Positions 43,120 to 52,294 of a stretch of DNA of 64,000 bases are shown here, one piece after another. The notes beneath the pieces were generated by a model, which saw nothing but the letters and a program-made list of their open reading frames with translations, made no database searches and was not told where the DNA came from. The DNA is from Burkholderiales bacterium 67-32 (lineage in GTDB: Bacteria; Pseudomonadota; Gammaproteobacteria; Burkholderiales; Burkholderiaceae_B), in NCBI GenBank assembly GCA_001898625.1, contig MKUP01000006.1, forward strand, positions 236,453-300,452. Direction: 5' to 3'. The position numbers and the translations under genes are program-made. Position 1 is the first letter of the stretch, and every line of letters starts with the position of its first letter.

Positions 43120-44021
43120 GCCCCCTGATCCGCCAGCATCGCTACGCGCTGGGCGTGACCCTGCGCCGGCTGCTGTCGCAGCCGTTCTCGTCCATCGCCA
43201 ACATCCTCGTTATCACGCTGGCGCTGGCCATCCCCCTCCTGGGCGCGGCGGCGCTGATGTCGCTGCGGCCGGTGGCCAGCCACCTGACGGCCGACCCCGA
43301 GATGACCGTCTTCATGCAGGTCAGCGCCACGCCGGCCGAGACCGGCGCCGTGGCCGACCGGATCCGGCGCGACCACGCCAGCGAGATCCAGGCCCTGCGG
43401 GTGATCAGCCGCGACCGCGCGCTGTCCGAGCTCAAGGCCAACCCGGCCTACGCCCAGGCCCTGGCGGTGCTGCCCGACAACCCGCTGCCCGACGCCATCG
43501 TGGTAACGCTGGAAGGCGAAGACCTGGCCCAGCGGTCGGCCAAGCTCGCCGCCCTGTGGAAGACCTGGGCCAAGGTCGACATGGTGCAGGTGGATAGCGC
43601 CTGGGTGCAGCGGCTGGAGGCCATCCTGCGCTTCGCCCGCGCGAGCCTGCTGTTCCTGGCCCTGGTGGTGGCGGTGGCGGTGCTGGCGGCGGTATTCAAT
43701 ACCGTGCGCATGCAGGCCCTGTCCCAGCGCGAGGAAATCGGCGTCGCACGGCTGGTGGGCGCCACCGAGTCCTTCGTGCGGCGGCCCTTCCTGTACCTGG
43801 GGGCGATCAGTTGCGGCGTGGCGGCACTGGCCGCGATCGGGCTGGTGGCCGTGGTGCTGGATCCGCTCAACGCCGCGCTGGCGGACCTCGCCCGCAGCTA
43901 CGGGACCGAGTTCGCGCTGCGCCTGCCGCAGTGGGAATGGCTGGGGGCGTTCGTGGTCGGGGTGGCCCTGCTGGGGGCGCTGTCCGCGCGCTGGTCGGTC
44001 ACCCGGAATACCCGCTTCTGA
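43116..44021 (+). CDS. ftsX: Cell division protein FtsX
   Basis: A 301-residue MacB-type membrane protein with one N-terminal membrane segment. A periplasmic domain ('LTADPEMTVFMQVSATPAE' region) follows, then three C-terminal membrane segments around 'LFLALVVAVAVLAAVFNTVRM'. It is the membrane partner of FtsE and is coupled to it by ATGA overlap. It converges on a LysR gene; a GC-rich stem (44030-44047) without a T-tract lies in the gap. Confidence 0.95.
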   Translation: MSPLIRQHRYALGVTLRRLLSQPFSSIANILVITLALAIPLLGAAALMSLRPVASHLTADPEMTVFMQVSATPAETGAVADRIRRDHASEIQALRVISRDRALSELKANPAYAQALAVLPDNPLPDAIVVTLEGEDLAQRSAKLAALWKTWAKVDMVQVDSAWVQRLEAILRFARASLLFLALVVAVAVLAAVFNTVRMQALSQREEIGVARLVGATESFVRRPFLYLGAISCGVAALAAIGLVAVVLDPLNAALADLARSYGTEFALRLPQWEWLGAFVVGVALLGALSARWSVTRNTRF

Positions 44022-44063
44022 TCCTCATGCCCCGCCGCCGCGCGGGGTGCCATCCCCGGAGCG

Positions 44064-44972
44064 TCAGAGGCTTTCCTCGTCGCTCCAGTCTCCATTCTCG
44101 GCCAGCCGCCGCTTGAGCCAGTCGACCAGGGCCCGCACCCGGGGCAGGGCGCCGCGGGTGCGTGGCAGCAGCGCCTTCAAGGCCAGTTCCGGCAGCCGAT
44201 AGCCGTCCAGCACCGTGCGCAACTGCCCGCGCGCCAGCGCCGGCGCGGCCATGCCCGCCGACAGGACGGTGATGCCGTTGCCGGCGATGGCCGAGGTGCG
44301 CAGCACGCGGCTGCTGTTGGAGGTGAAGCGCGACCGCACCTCCACCTGCGCCGTGCCGTCCGCGCTTTCGAACTGCCATAGCGCGCCCGATGGCGTGAAG
44401 ACCAGGCAATCGTGGTCGGTCAGTTCGCGCGGATGGACCGGGTTGCCGCGCGCTTCCAGATACGATGGCGCCGCGCAGACGACGCGGGGATACGGGGCCA
44501 GCCACTCGTCATCGACGTTCGCATACAGCTCGGGCAGGGCGCCGACCACGATGTCGAAGCCTTCCTCCACCGGGTTGACGGATCGGTCCAGCATGACGAC
44601 GTCCAGCAATACCTGTGGATGGGCTTGTTGGAACTCGGTCAGGAGGCGGGCCAGGTAAGGGGCGCCCAGCGTGGTCGGGATCTTGATGCGGATGCGGCCC
44701 AGCAGCCCGCCCCGCGTTTTCGTCATTTCCCCCAGCGTGTCGTCGAAGTCGGCCACCAGGCCGGCGATGCGCGGCAGGAACTGCTCACCCAGGTCGGTCA
44801 GCGTGACGCTGCGGGTGGAGCGGTTGAACAACTGCCCCCGCATCTTCCATTCCAGTTGCCCCACCCGCTTGGTGATCACCGAGGGGGAAACGCCCAACTG
44901 GCGCCCCGCTTCGGAAAAGCTGCCGGTACGGACGGTCGCCAGGAAGGCGCGCATGTTGTCCAGCGTGTCCAT
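44064..44972 (-). CDS. LysR family regulator (CrgA-like), probable regulator of the Rieske oxygenase operon
   Basis: A 302-residue LysR protein starting 'MDTLDNMRAFLATVRTGSFSEAGRQLGVSPSVITKRVGQLE', a CrgA/DmlR-subfamily opening with the helix-turn-helix near residues 18-38. It is divergent from the Bug-oxygenase operon across 116 bp containing the inverted repeat AGTGAT-N18-ATCACT. It probably senses the aromatic substrate or product. Confidence 0.88.
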   Translation of the reverse strand: MDTLDNMRAFLATVRTGSFSEAGRQLGVSPSVITKRVGQLEWKMRGQLFNRSTRSVTLTDLGEQFLPRIAGLVADFDDTLGEMTKTRGGLLGRIRIKIPTTLGAPYLARLLTEFQQAHPQVLLDVVMLDRSVNPVEEGFDIVVGALPELYANVDDEWLAPYPRVVCAAPSYLEARGNPVHPRELTDHDCLVFTPSGALWQFESADGTAQVEVRSRFTSNSSRVLRTSAIAGNGITVLSAGMAAPALARGQLRTVLDGYRLPELALKALLPRTRGALPRVRALVDWLKRRLAENGDWSDEESL

Positions 44973-44990
44973 CTTTCTCGAAATGAAAAA

Positions 44991-45020
44991 AGTGATCGGG
45001 CGAATTCGTGGATTATCACT
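44991..45020. promoter_or_regulatory. Putative LysR operator in the oxygenase divergent promoter
   Basis: Inverted repeat AGTGAT (44991-44996) and ATCACT (45015-45020), spacer 18 bp, in locally AT-rich DNA between the divergent LysR and Bug genes. Confidence 0.4.
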
Positions 45021-45088
45021 CAGATCAAAAGTAATTACGATGTCGACCTTAGAAACGGGCGTGGCTCAACCGCGCCGAGGAGACGATC

Positions 45089-46066
45089 GTGAAGCAATTG
45101 GTGGCACCGCTGGCAGCGGGCATCGTGGCATGGACCTGTATGGGGTCCGCGTGGGGGCAGGGCGGCGACGCGTACCCGACCAAGCCGGTCCGGATCATCG
45201 TTCCTTTCCCCGCGGGCGGCACGGCGGACTCGATCCCGCGCATCGTGGCCGAGAAGCTCGCCTTGAAGTGGTCGCAGCCGGTCATCGTCGAGAACCGGCC
45301 CGGCGCCGGCGGCAACATCGGCGCGGATACCTTCGCCCGGGCCGAGCCCGACGGCTATACCCTGATCGCCAGCCCGCCGGGGCCGATGGCGATCAACTTC
45401 AACCTGTACAAGAAGCTGGGCTACGACGCCCGCCGGTTCGCGCCCATTTCGGTGGCCGCGACCATGCCCACCGTGCTGGTGGTGCGGCCCGAGCTGGCCG
45501 CCATGCCGCCCCAGGAGCTGTTCCGCCAGATCCGCGGGAATCCCGACAAGTTCACCTATGCCTCGCAGGGCAACGGCACGACCTCGCACCTGGCCGCCAA
45601 CCTGTTTAGCATGGAGCTGCGGGCCCAACTGCTGCACATTCCCTACAAGGGGACGGCGCCCGCGCTGACGGATCTGATAGGCGGGAAGGTGGACCTGATG
45701 TTCGACAACATCAGTTCGTCGCTGGCCTTCCATCAATCGGGGCGGGTGAAGATCATCGCCGTGGCGGCGGACAAGCGGGTGGCCTCGCTGCCCGACGTGC
45801 CGACCTTCGGCGAGCTGGGTCTGCCCGACGTCGTGGCCGGCAGTTGGGTAGCCTTCGCCGCCCCGGCCGGGACGCCGCCGGCCATCACCGCCAGGATCAG
45901 CCAGGCGGTGGCCGAGATCGTCCGCATGCCGGACGTGCAGAAACGATTCGCCGACCTGTCGGCGGCCGCCGTCGGGGACACGCCGGCCGAGATGGCCGCT
46001 TTCGTCGGCAAGGAAGCTGAGCGTTGGGGGGCGGTGATCCGCACCGCCCACGTCACGCTGGATTGA
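45089..46066 (+). CDS. Bug-family (TctC-like) periplasmic substrate-binding protein
   Basis: A 325-residue receptor with a GTG start at 45089 preceded by GAGGAGA. The signal peptide ends 'SAWGQ'. The mature protein has '[20 protein letters not shown]', '[12 protein letters not shown]' and 'DGYTLIAS'. It is the first gene of the Rieske oxygenase operon, so it is likely to bind the aromatic carboxylate that the oxygenase attacks. A short hairpin separates it from the alpha-subunit gene. Confidence 0.9.
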   Translation: MKQLVAPLAAGIVAWTCMGSAWGQGGDAYPTKPVRIIVPFPAGGTADSIPRIVAEKLALKWSQPVIVENRPGAGGNIGADTFARAEPDGYTLIASPPGPMAINFNLYKKLGYDARRFAPISVAATMPTVLVVRPELAAMPPQELFRQIRGNPDKFTYASQGNGTTSHLAANLFSMELRAQLLHIPYKGTAPALTDLIGGKVDLMFDNISSSLAFHQSGRVKIIAVAADKRVASLPDVPTFGELGLPDVVAGSWVAFAAPAGTPPAITARISQAVAEIVRMPDVQKRFADLSAAAVGDTPAEMAAFVGKEAERWGAVIRTAHVTLD

Positions 46067-46071
46067 GGAGT

Positions 46072-46089
46072 GCCGGCCTGGGGGCCGGC
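46072..46089 (+). promoter_or_regulatory. Intra-operon stem-loop between Bug and oxygenase genes
   Basis: A 7-bp stem GCCGGCC/GGCCGGC with loop TGGG, immediately after the Bug stop and just before the alpha-subunit ribosome-binding site. No T-tract is present, so mRNA stabilisation or differential expression is more likely than termination. Confidence 0.45.
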
Positions 46090-46103
46090 GACGAGGAACA
46101 GAA

Positions 46104-47360
46104 ATGGAAACGACCATAGAGGATCGCGTCGGGGCCGGCATGCCGGCCTGGCCGGATACGCTGGCGCGCGTGCCGTTCGAGGTGTACCAGAGCCGGGCGG
46201 TGCACGACCAGGAACAGAAAAACATCTACGAAGGCGCCACCTGGAACTACCTATGCCTGGAGGCGGAGCTGGCCGAACCCGGCGACTACGTGTCCACCTT
46301 CATGGGTGCCATGCCCGTGGTGGTGACGCGCGACGCCGACGGCGAGCTGTACGGCTTCGAGAACCGGTGCGCGCACCGGGGAGCGCTGATCGCGCTGGAG
46401 AACGCCGGTAACGCCAAGGGTTTTTCCTGCGTCTACCACGCCTGGGCCTACGACCTGCAGGGCAACGTCAAGGGCGTGGCCTTCCAGCACGGGGTGAACG
46501 GCAAGGGCGGCATGCCGGCCGCGTTCGACGCCGGCCGGCACGCGCCGCGCAAGCTGCGCATCGCCACCACCTGCGGCCTGGTGTTCGGCAGCCTGAGCGA
46601 CGACGTCGATCCCATCGAGGAATACATCGGCGAGGACGTGCTGGCGCGCATCCGCCGGCTGCTGGGCGACCGGCCGCTGGAGGTCATCGGCCGCTACACG
46701 CAGGTCCTGCCCAACAACTGGAAGCTGTATTTCGAGAACGTCAAGGATTCGTATCACGCGAGCCTGCTGCACCTGTTCCTGACCACGTTCGAGATCAACC
46801 GCCTGACCCAGCGCGGCGGCCTCATCGTTTCGCCCGACGGCGGCAGCCACGTCAGCTACTCGATCATCGACAAGACCGCCGAGGCCGGATCGGAATACAA
46901 GGATCAGGAACTGCGGGTCGACAACGAGCACTACCGGCTCCAGGACCCGAGCTTCCTCGACTACGTGGACGAGGTCGGCGACGGCATCACCCTGCAGATC
47001 CTGTCGGTGTTCCCGGGCTTCGTGCTGGGACAGGTCAACAACAGCATGGTCGTGCGGCAGGTGCTGCCCAAGGACGTCGACGCGACCGAACTGAACTGGA
47101 CTTATCTCGGCTATGCCGACGACACGCCCGAGCTGCGGCGCATGCGGCATCGGCAATTGAACCTGGTCGGGCCGGCGGGGCTGGTCTCGATGGAGGATGG
47201 CGCGGTGGGCGGCTTCGTTCAGCGCGGCGTGGGCACGGCGCGGGAATACTCGGCGGTCCTGGAGATGGGGGGCGAAGACACGGCATCGTCCGACACGCGC
47301 GCCACCGAAGCGTCGGTGCGCGGTTTCTGGAAAGCCTATCGCCGCCACATGGGAGTCTGA
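46104..47360 (+). CDS. Rieske aromatic-ring-hydroxylating oxygenase, large (alpha) subunit
   Basis: A 418-residue oxygenase. The Rieske [2Fe-2S] motif is 'CAHRGALI...CVYHAW' (about residues 87-110). The mononuclear iron site is '[13 protein letters not shown]', giving Asp/His/His. '[14 protein letters not shown]' is reminiscent of anthranilate and salicylate-5-hydroxylase-type subunits. GAGGAA precedes the ATG. It forms a heteromer with the small subunit encoded 1 bp downstream and receives electrons from the reductase that follows. The most likely substrates are aromatic carboxylates such as anthranilate, salicylate or a halobenzoate; I cannot choose among them. Confidence 0.9.
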   Translation: METTIEDRVGAGMPAWPDTLARVPFEVYQSRAVHDQEQKNIYEGATWNYLCLEAELAEPGDYVSTFMGAMPVVVTRDADGELYGFENRCAHRGALIALENAGNAKGFSCVYHAWAYDLQGNVKGVAFQHGVNGKGGMPAAFDAGRHAPRKLRIATTCGLVFGSLSDDVDPIEEYIGEDVLARIRRLLGDRPLEVIGRYTQVLPNNWKLYFENVKDSYHASLLHLFLTTFEINRLTQRGGLIVSPDGGSHVSYSIIDKTAEAGSEYKDQELRVDNEHYRLQDPSFLDYVDEVGDGITLQILSVFPGFVLGQVNNSMVVRQVLPKDVDATELNWTYLGYADDTPELRRMRHRQLNLVGPAGLVSMEDGAVGGFVQRGVGTAREYSAVLEMGGEDTASSDTRATEASVRGFWKAYRRHMGV

Positions 47361-47361
47361 C

Positions 47362-47868
47362 ATGGACCAATCGGATGTCAAACAATGGCTGGACGCCCGG
47401 ATGTGCGCGCAGCTACGCATCGACCGCCTCAACGCCGCCTATGCCCGGTGCATAGACAGCGACGAACTGGAGGCCTGGCCGGATTTTTTCGACGAAGGCT
47501 GCCTGTACACCGTCACGTCCGACGACAACCACCGCCGGGGATTCGTGGGCGGCATCGTCTACGCCGACTCGGTGGGCATGCTGCGCGACCGGGTGTCGGG
47601 CCTGCGGGAAGCCAACATCTATGAAGGCCACCGCTATCGCCACCTGGTCGGCCCCGCCTCGGTACTGTCGCTGGAGGATGGCCGGGCCCGCGCCGAGACG
47701 CCCTTCGCCGTCTATCGCATCATGCGCACCGGCCGCACCGACCTGTTCGTGACCGGCCGCTACGTCGACGTGCTGCGCCTGGACGCCGGCGACGAGGCGA
47801 AGATCGTGGAACGGCGGGTCGTATGCGACAGCTCCAGCTTCGACACGCTGCTGGCGATTCCGCTATGA
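47362..47868 (+). CDS. Aromatic-ring-hydroxylating oxygenase, small (beta) subunit
   Basis: A 168-residue protein of the SnoaL/NTF2-like beta-subunit fold. 'IDSDELEAWPDFFDEGCLYTV' and 'RYRHLVGP' are typical of beta subunits, which stabilise the alpha3beta3 hexamer. The ATG follows the alpha stop by one base, and the stop overlaps the reductase ATG by 4 bp. Confidence 0.9.
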   Translation: MDQSDVKQWLDARMCAQLRIDRLNAAYARCIDSDELEAWPDFFDEGCLYTVTSDDNHRRGFVGGIVYADSVGMLRDRVSGLREANIYEGHRYRHLVGPASVLSLEDGRARAETPFAVYRIMRTGRTDLFVTGRYVDVLRLDAGDEAKIVERRVVCDSSSFDTLLAIPL

Positions 47869-48860
47869 CCTGGCAAGTCACCGTGGCCGGCACGCCGCAC
47901 GGCTTTCCCTGCGAACCGGGGGAGTCGCTGCTGGACGCCGCCGAGCGGGCCGGCTTCGAGCTGCCGTATTCCTGCCGGAAAGGGGTATGCGGCAATTGCG
48001 AGGGCGGGCTCGACAGCGGCGAGGTGGCCGTGGCGGGGGTGGCCCGCGCGGCGTCAGGGCAGGGCATCCTGTACTGCCGGGCCACGCCGTCGAGCGACGT
48101 GACCATCCGTCCGGCCTCGATACGCCCGGCCGACCGGTCCGCGCGCAAGCGCGTCCAGGCCAGGATCCACAGGATCGACCGCCTGGCCGACGACGTCACG
48201 CTGTTGCGGCTGCGCCTGCCCACGGGCGTACGGGTGAAGTTCCGCGCCGGACAATACCTCCAGGTCGTGCTGCGGGACGGCCAGCGGCGGCAGTTTTCGA
48301 TGGCCAACCCGCCGGGCATCAGTGACGAGGCGCACCTGCACATCCGCCATGTGCCCGGCGGCTACTTCACCGGCACGGTGCTGCCGGCGCTGGAGCGTGG
48401 GCAATCGCTGGAGGTCGAACTGCCGTTCGGCGATTTCCATTGGCGCGAGGAGCACCAGGGGCCGATCGTCTTCGTGGCCACCGGAACCGGCTTCGCACCC
48501 ATGGCGTCCATCATCGAGGACATGCTCAAGCGCAGGATCGAACGGCCGCTTTCACTGTACTGGGGCGGGCGCACGCTGCGTCACCTGTACGCGCTGGAAA
48601 CCGTGGCCGCCTGGCGTGCCCGCCATGCCGGCCTGCGCTTCGTTCCCGTCCTGTCGGACGAGCCGGCCGGCACGCTGGACGGCGCGCGGACCGGGATGGT
48701 CCACCATGCCGTGCTGGAAGATTTCCCCGACCTGTCTTCGGCGCACGTCTACGCGTGCGGCTCGCCCGCCATGATCGCGGCGGCGCGCGGCGAGTTCGCC
48801 GAGCGCGCCGGTTTGCCGTCCGCGCAATTCTTCAGCGACGCTTTCGTCGTGGGGCCGTGA
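47865..48860 (+). CDS. Oxygenase reductase with N-terminal 2Fe-2S domain
   Basis: A 331-residue iron-sulfur flavoprotein. The plant-type [2Fe-2S] domain is N-terminal ('SCRKGVCGNCEGG' plus 'LYCRATP'), followed by the FAD site 'RQFSMANPP' and the NAD site 'FVATGTGFAPMASIIEDM'. The fusion of ferredoxin and reductase in one chain makes this a two-component, class IB-like system similar to benzoate and anthranilate dioxygenases. ATG 47865 is coupled to the beta-subunit stop. It ends the operon. Confidence 0.92.
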   Translation: MTWQVTVAGTPHGFPCEPGESLLDAAERAGFELPYSCRKGVCGNCEGGLDSGEVAVAGVARAASGQGILYCRATPSSDVTIRPASIRPADRSARKRVQARIHRIDRLADDVTLLRLRLPTGVRVKFRAGQYLQVVLRDGQRRQFSMANPPGISDEAHLHIRHVPGGYFTGTVLPALERGQSLEVELPFGDFHWREEHQGPIVFVATGTGFAPMASIIEDMLKRRIERPLSLYWGGRTLRHLYALETVAAWRARHAGLRFVPVLSDEPAGTLDGARTGMVHHAVLEDFPDLSSAHVYACGSPAMIAAARGEFAERAGLPSAQFFSDAFVVGP

Positions 48861-48939
48861 GCGGCGGCCGCGTTTTCGTTACCTGAAGATGAATTGTCAT
48901 AATCCGGAGCCCTGCTGAACGCTACCATTGAGGCTTTTC

Positions 48940-50550
48940 ATGCCCGCGGCCGACCTGCTCCCGATGGTAGAACAAGAACTCAAGTTTTCCGTCCCCTGGG
49001 CCGCGCGCAAGGCTGTCGCCGGCCAGTTCGTTTCCCTGTCATCCGCGCCCCGCATGCATCTGCGCGCGGTGTACTTCGACACCCCCGACAGGCAGCTGGC
49101 CCGCCAGCGCGCGGCGATCCGGCTGCGCCAGGAGGGCCGCAAGTGGGTGCAGACCTTCAAGATGGCCGGCGCCGACGCCATGTCGCGCGTCGAACTGAAT
49201 CATCCCAGTCCCGGCCGTACCCTGGACCTGTCCGTCTATGCCGGCACGCCCGCCGAAGCGGTGCTGGCCGGCCTGACCGCCGAACTCGGCGTGCGCTACG
49301 AGACCGACGTCTGGCGCAAGGCGGCCGCGGTGCGTACCCGCGCGGGTTCGGTGGAGGTTGCCTACGACGTGGGCACGATCCGGGCGCAGGGACTGGAGCT
49401 GCCGGTGTGCGAGCTGGAGTTCGAACTGCTGTCCGGGCGGCCCCAGGCGCTGTTCATCGTGGCCGGCCGCTGGCTGGCCCGGCATGGCCTGGTGCTGGAC
49501 CTGCGCAGCAAGGCCGAGCGCGGCGACGGGCTGGCCAATGCCGCGGCTCGCATCGCTGCCGCGCCGCTGGACGAACGGCCCCAGGTCAGGGAAGCGGAGA
49601 TCGCCGCGTTCTGGGCGCCGCGCTTCGCCACCGGGATCGGGCTGGGCCGGGACGAGACGCCCGATCAGGCGCTGGCCGCGATGACCGCTGAATGCTTCGA
49701 GCAGATTGCTCGCAACGCGGCGCCGTTGGCGGCAGCCGACGCGCCTCCCGGGGTGAGGCTGGGCGGTGCCGAGCACGTGCACCAGTTGCGAGTCGGCATG
49801 CGCCGGCTGCGATCGGCCTGGAAGCTGCTGGACGGCAATGCCGAACTGCCCCCGGCGGGGTTGCAGGACGGCGCGCGCCGGCATTTCGCCGACTTCGGCC
49901 GGGTCCGCGACCAGGACGTGATGGGCGGCGAGGTCCTGTCCGCGCTGGTCGATGCCGGCATGCCGCCCTTGACGTGGCAGCCGCAGGGCGGGACCGATGC
50001 GGCCACCCTGGCATCGTCCGTGGACTTCCAGTCATGGCTGCTAGGTCTTCTGGCCTGGAACGTGGGAATACGCGAGCCCGCTCCCGGTTTGCCCATGGCC
50101 GGCGGTCTGCCGGCGGCCGAACCGGCCGTGGCACCGGAGCCCGCGCGCCCCGTCCGTCTCGCGCGCGCCGTCACGCCGCGCCTGCGGAAATGGCACGGCC
50201 GGCTGGTCCGCGAGGGGCGGCATTTCGTGCGGCTGGAGGACGAGCGCCGCCACGCGCTGCGCAAGCTGGCCAAGCGCCTGCGCTACGGCCTGGCCTTGTC
50301 GGCGCCCCTGTACCGCGCCGCGCGCGTTCGCGCCTATCGCAAGAAGCTCGCGGCCCTGCAGGACATCCTGGGCGAGATCAACGACCTGGTCGTGGCGCGC
50401 ACGCACTATGCATCGCTGGCCGACGCGCATTCCCAGGCCTGGTTCGCGTTGGGATGGATCGCCGCGCGCCTGCGGGAACTGGAGGTTCAGGCCGAGGCGG
50501 CCTTCGGCGTGCTGGCCGAGGTCAAGGTGCCCTGGAAGGCCCGGCGGTGA
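48940..50550 (+). CDS. CYTH and CHAD domain-containing protein
   Basis: A 536-residue protein. The N-terminal CYTH domain has the signature ExExK in 'EQELKF' near residue 10 and is probably a triphosphatase tunnel, as in E. coli YgiF inorganic triphosphatase. A C-terminal CHAD domain from about residue 220 ('VHQLRVGMRRLRSAWKLL', 'LRKLAKRLRYGLAL') is His/Arg-rich and binds polyphosphate. ATG 48940 has GAGG upstream; ATG 48964 is an alternative. It overlaps the end of the convergent racemase-family gene by 29 bp. Confidence 0.9.
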   Translation: MPAADLLPMVEQELKFSVPWAARKAVAGQFVSLSSAPRMHLRAVYFDTPDRQLARQRAAIRLRQEGRKWVQTFKMAGADAMSRVELNHPSPGRTLDLSVYAGTPAEAVLAGLTAELGVRYETDVWRKAAAVRTRAGSVEVAYDVGTIRAQGLELPVCELEFELLSGRPQALFIVAGRWLARHGLVLDLRSKAERGDGLANAAARIAAAPLDERPQVREAEIAAFWAPRFATGIGLGRDETPDQALAAMTAECFEQIARNAAPLAAADAPPGVRLGGAEHVHQLRVGMRRLRSAWKLLDGNAELPPAGLQDGARRHFADFGRVRDQDVMGGEVLSALVDAGMPPLTWQPQGGTDAATLASSVDFQSWLLGLLAWNVGIREPAPGLPMAGGLPAAEPAVAPEPARPVRLARAVTPRLRKWHGRLVREGRHFVRLEDERRHALRKLAKRLRYGLALSAPLYRAARVRAYRKKLAALQDILGEINDLVVARTHYASLADAHSQAWFALGWIAARLRELEVQAEAAFGVLAEVKVPWKARR

Positions 50551-51250
50551 AGGCGCGGGGCCGCAGGCCCGCGTGGAACCAGGACACCAGGGTATAGGTA
50601 TCGAACACCGGCAGCCCCAGGTCGGCCTCGACCGCCGCCGAATGGACAGGGAAGTTCGCGCATTCGCTGACGATGGCGCCGACCTCGGGGTGCCGGCCGA
50701 CCAGCCGGCGGGCCGCCGCGACGACCTCCCGCTCGTGCGCCGCGGTGTCGAACGCCGTCCGGTTCTCGAGCAGGTCGCGCTTGAACAGCGAATCGGGCGG
50801 CAATCCCTCGACCGGCGGCACGCCGGCCACGCCCACGCCCTGGAAATGGGCGGGCGTCAGGGCCTCGGCCACGGGTGTCAGCACGCCTACGGTCCTGCCC
50901 GGCGGCAGCAGCGTCTGCGCCATGGGAATCTGCAACAGGCTGGACGTGGCGATGGGCACCGGGCAGCGCGCGGCCAGCTCGCGTTGCAGCACCGCCAGGA
51001 AGCCGCAACTGGTCACGATGCCGTCCACCCCCATGGCCGCCAGCCCGGCGGCCGCCTGCGCGAACAGCTCCAGCGTGCCGCCGGCCTCGGGGCCGGCGAC
51101 GCGGGCGCCGGTCGCGCCCTGGACCATCGCATACTGGACCGGGAAGGGCCAGGTGGCCGCATGGCCGATGTCGCCCGGGACGCGCTGGAAGCCCGTGTCC
51201 AGCAGCAGGATGCCGATGGACACGCCGTGCAGGGAACGGGCGCGCGCCAT
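50522..51250 (-). CDS. Aspartate/glutamate racemase family protein
   Basis: A 242-residue protein of the Asp/Glu racemase, arylmalonate decarboxylase and maleate isomerase superfamily. The two active-site cysteines are in 'GIVTSCGFLAVLQ' and 'VSECANFPVHSAAV', suggesting a two-base mechanism. Arylmalonate decarboxylase has only one, so racemase or isomerase activity is more likely. It is 5 bp after an ABC binding protein and downstream of an aldehyde dehydrogenase, an operon probably linked to the catabolic region to the right. Confidence 0.82.
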   Translation of the reverse strand: MARARSLHGVSIGILLLDTGFQRVPGDIGHAATWPFPVQYAMVQGATGARVAGPEAGGTLELFAQAAAGLAAMGVDGIVTSCGFLAVLQRELAARCPVPIATSSLLQIPMAQTLLPPGRTVGVLTPVAEALTPAHFQGVGVAGVPPVEGLPPDSLFKRDLLENRTAFDTAAHEREVVAAARRLVGRHPEVGAIVSECANFPVHSAAVEADLGLPVFDTYTLVSWFHAGLRPRAFTAGPSRAP

Positions 51251-51255
51251 GGGGC

Positions 51256-52230
51256 TCAATCCACGAAGCAGTTGCAGTGCTCGAAGGCCGCCGGGACGGG
51301 TTTGCCCAGCTGGGCGAATTTCTTGCGGCTGATCAGCGCGGCATAGTCCTGGCGGCCCGGTTTGATGGGGGCGAGCTCGGTGGTCTTGCGGCCCTTGAGC
51401 AATTCCGCCGCCAACCGGGCGGCATGCGCGCCCTGCACCTGGTAGGACGCGGCGTAGGACACGGCGACCACGCCCTTCTTGATCAGCTCGGTTTCCGCGC
51501 TGAGGATGGGAATACGGTAGCGGTCGGTGACCGAGGCCAGCGCCGGCATCGAGGATTGCACCAGGCTGGAGCCGATGGCATAGACGAAGTCGACGCCCGA
51601 CAGCATCTGGGTGCGCTGCTGCACGTCGATGGCCGCATCCACGCTGACGGCCTGCAACGCCAGGCCGGCCCGCTTGGCGGCGCCTTCGATGGATTTCATG
51701 GCGACCACGTCGTTGGCTTCCCCGGGGGCATACAGGACGCCGAACTTCTTCGCGTCGGGAAAGATCTGGCGGGCGAACTCCAGCACCGCGTCGTAGTCCA
51801 TCGCGCTGGCCGAACCCACGAAGCGGGGCCCGCCCTGGTTCCAGTTCGGCACCAGCCCGGCGGCGACCGGATCGCTGATCAGCACGAACACCAGCGGGAT
51901 GCGCTTGTCGCTGACGCTGGTGATGGCGGCCTGCGACACCGGCGTGGTCACGGTCAGGATGACCGAGGGCTTGTTGGCCTCGATCTGGTTCAGGATCTGC
52001 GGGATCATGGCCGGCGTGAAGTTGGCGTCGCTGTAGACGAAGCGCACGTTCTTCCCGTCCACGTAGCCCAGCCTGGCCAGCTCCTGCTTGAAGCCCGATA
52101 CGCTCTGGTCCAGGGCCGGATGCGGGCCGAAGTTGGCGATGCCCACGACCATGGGTTCCTGCGCGCCCGCCGCGCAACTGGCCACGAGGGCCGTTCCGGC
52201 CATCAGCCGTCCGAGAAGTTTGCCCAGCAC
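51256..52230 (-). CDS. ABC transporter substrate-binding protein (TrpX/PF04392-like), orphan
   Basis: A 324-residue periplasmic binding protein. The signal peptide ends 'CAAGAQ', followed by 'VVGIANFGPHPALDQSVSGFK' and 'FVYSDANFTPAMIPQIL', blocks of the ABC_sub_bind family. It ends with the unusual 'CNCFVD'. No permease or ATPase adjoins it; the only such genes in the window (58065-59757) lie beside its paralogue at 59784-60773. The two binding proteins may share that translocator. Confidence 0.85.
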   Translation of the reverse strand: MLGKLLGRLMAGTALVASCAAGAQEPMVVGIANFGPHPALDQSVSGFKQELARLGYVDGKNVRFVYSDANFTPAMIPQILNQIEANKPSVILTVTTPVSQAAITSVSDKRIPLVFVLISDPVAAGLVPNWNQGGPRFVGSASAMDYDAVLEFARQIFPDAKKFGVLYAPGEANDVVAMKSIEGAAKRAGLALQAVSVDAAIDVQQRTQMLSGVDFVYAIGSSLVQSSMPALASVTDRYRIPILSAETELIKKGVVAVSYAASYQVQGAHAARLAAELLKGRKTTELAPIKPGRQDYAALISRKKFAQLGKPVPAAFEHCNCFVD

Positions 52231-52294
52231 GGTTTTCTCCTGCCAAGAACGGGAAACGCCCGTGCACCGCTTGGCCGGCGCGCGGGCGCGAGTG

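Noticed and set aside
44030-44047. GC stem CCCCGC/GCGGGG after ftsX as a terminator
   Set aside because: Short stem and no T-tract on either strand; may be chance in GC-rich DNA.
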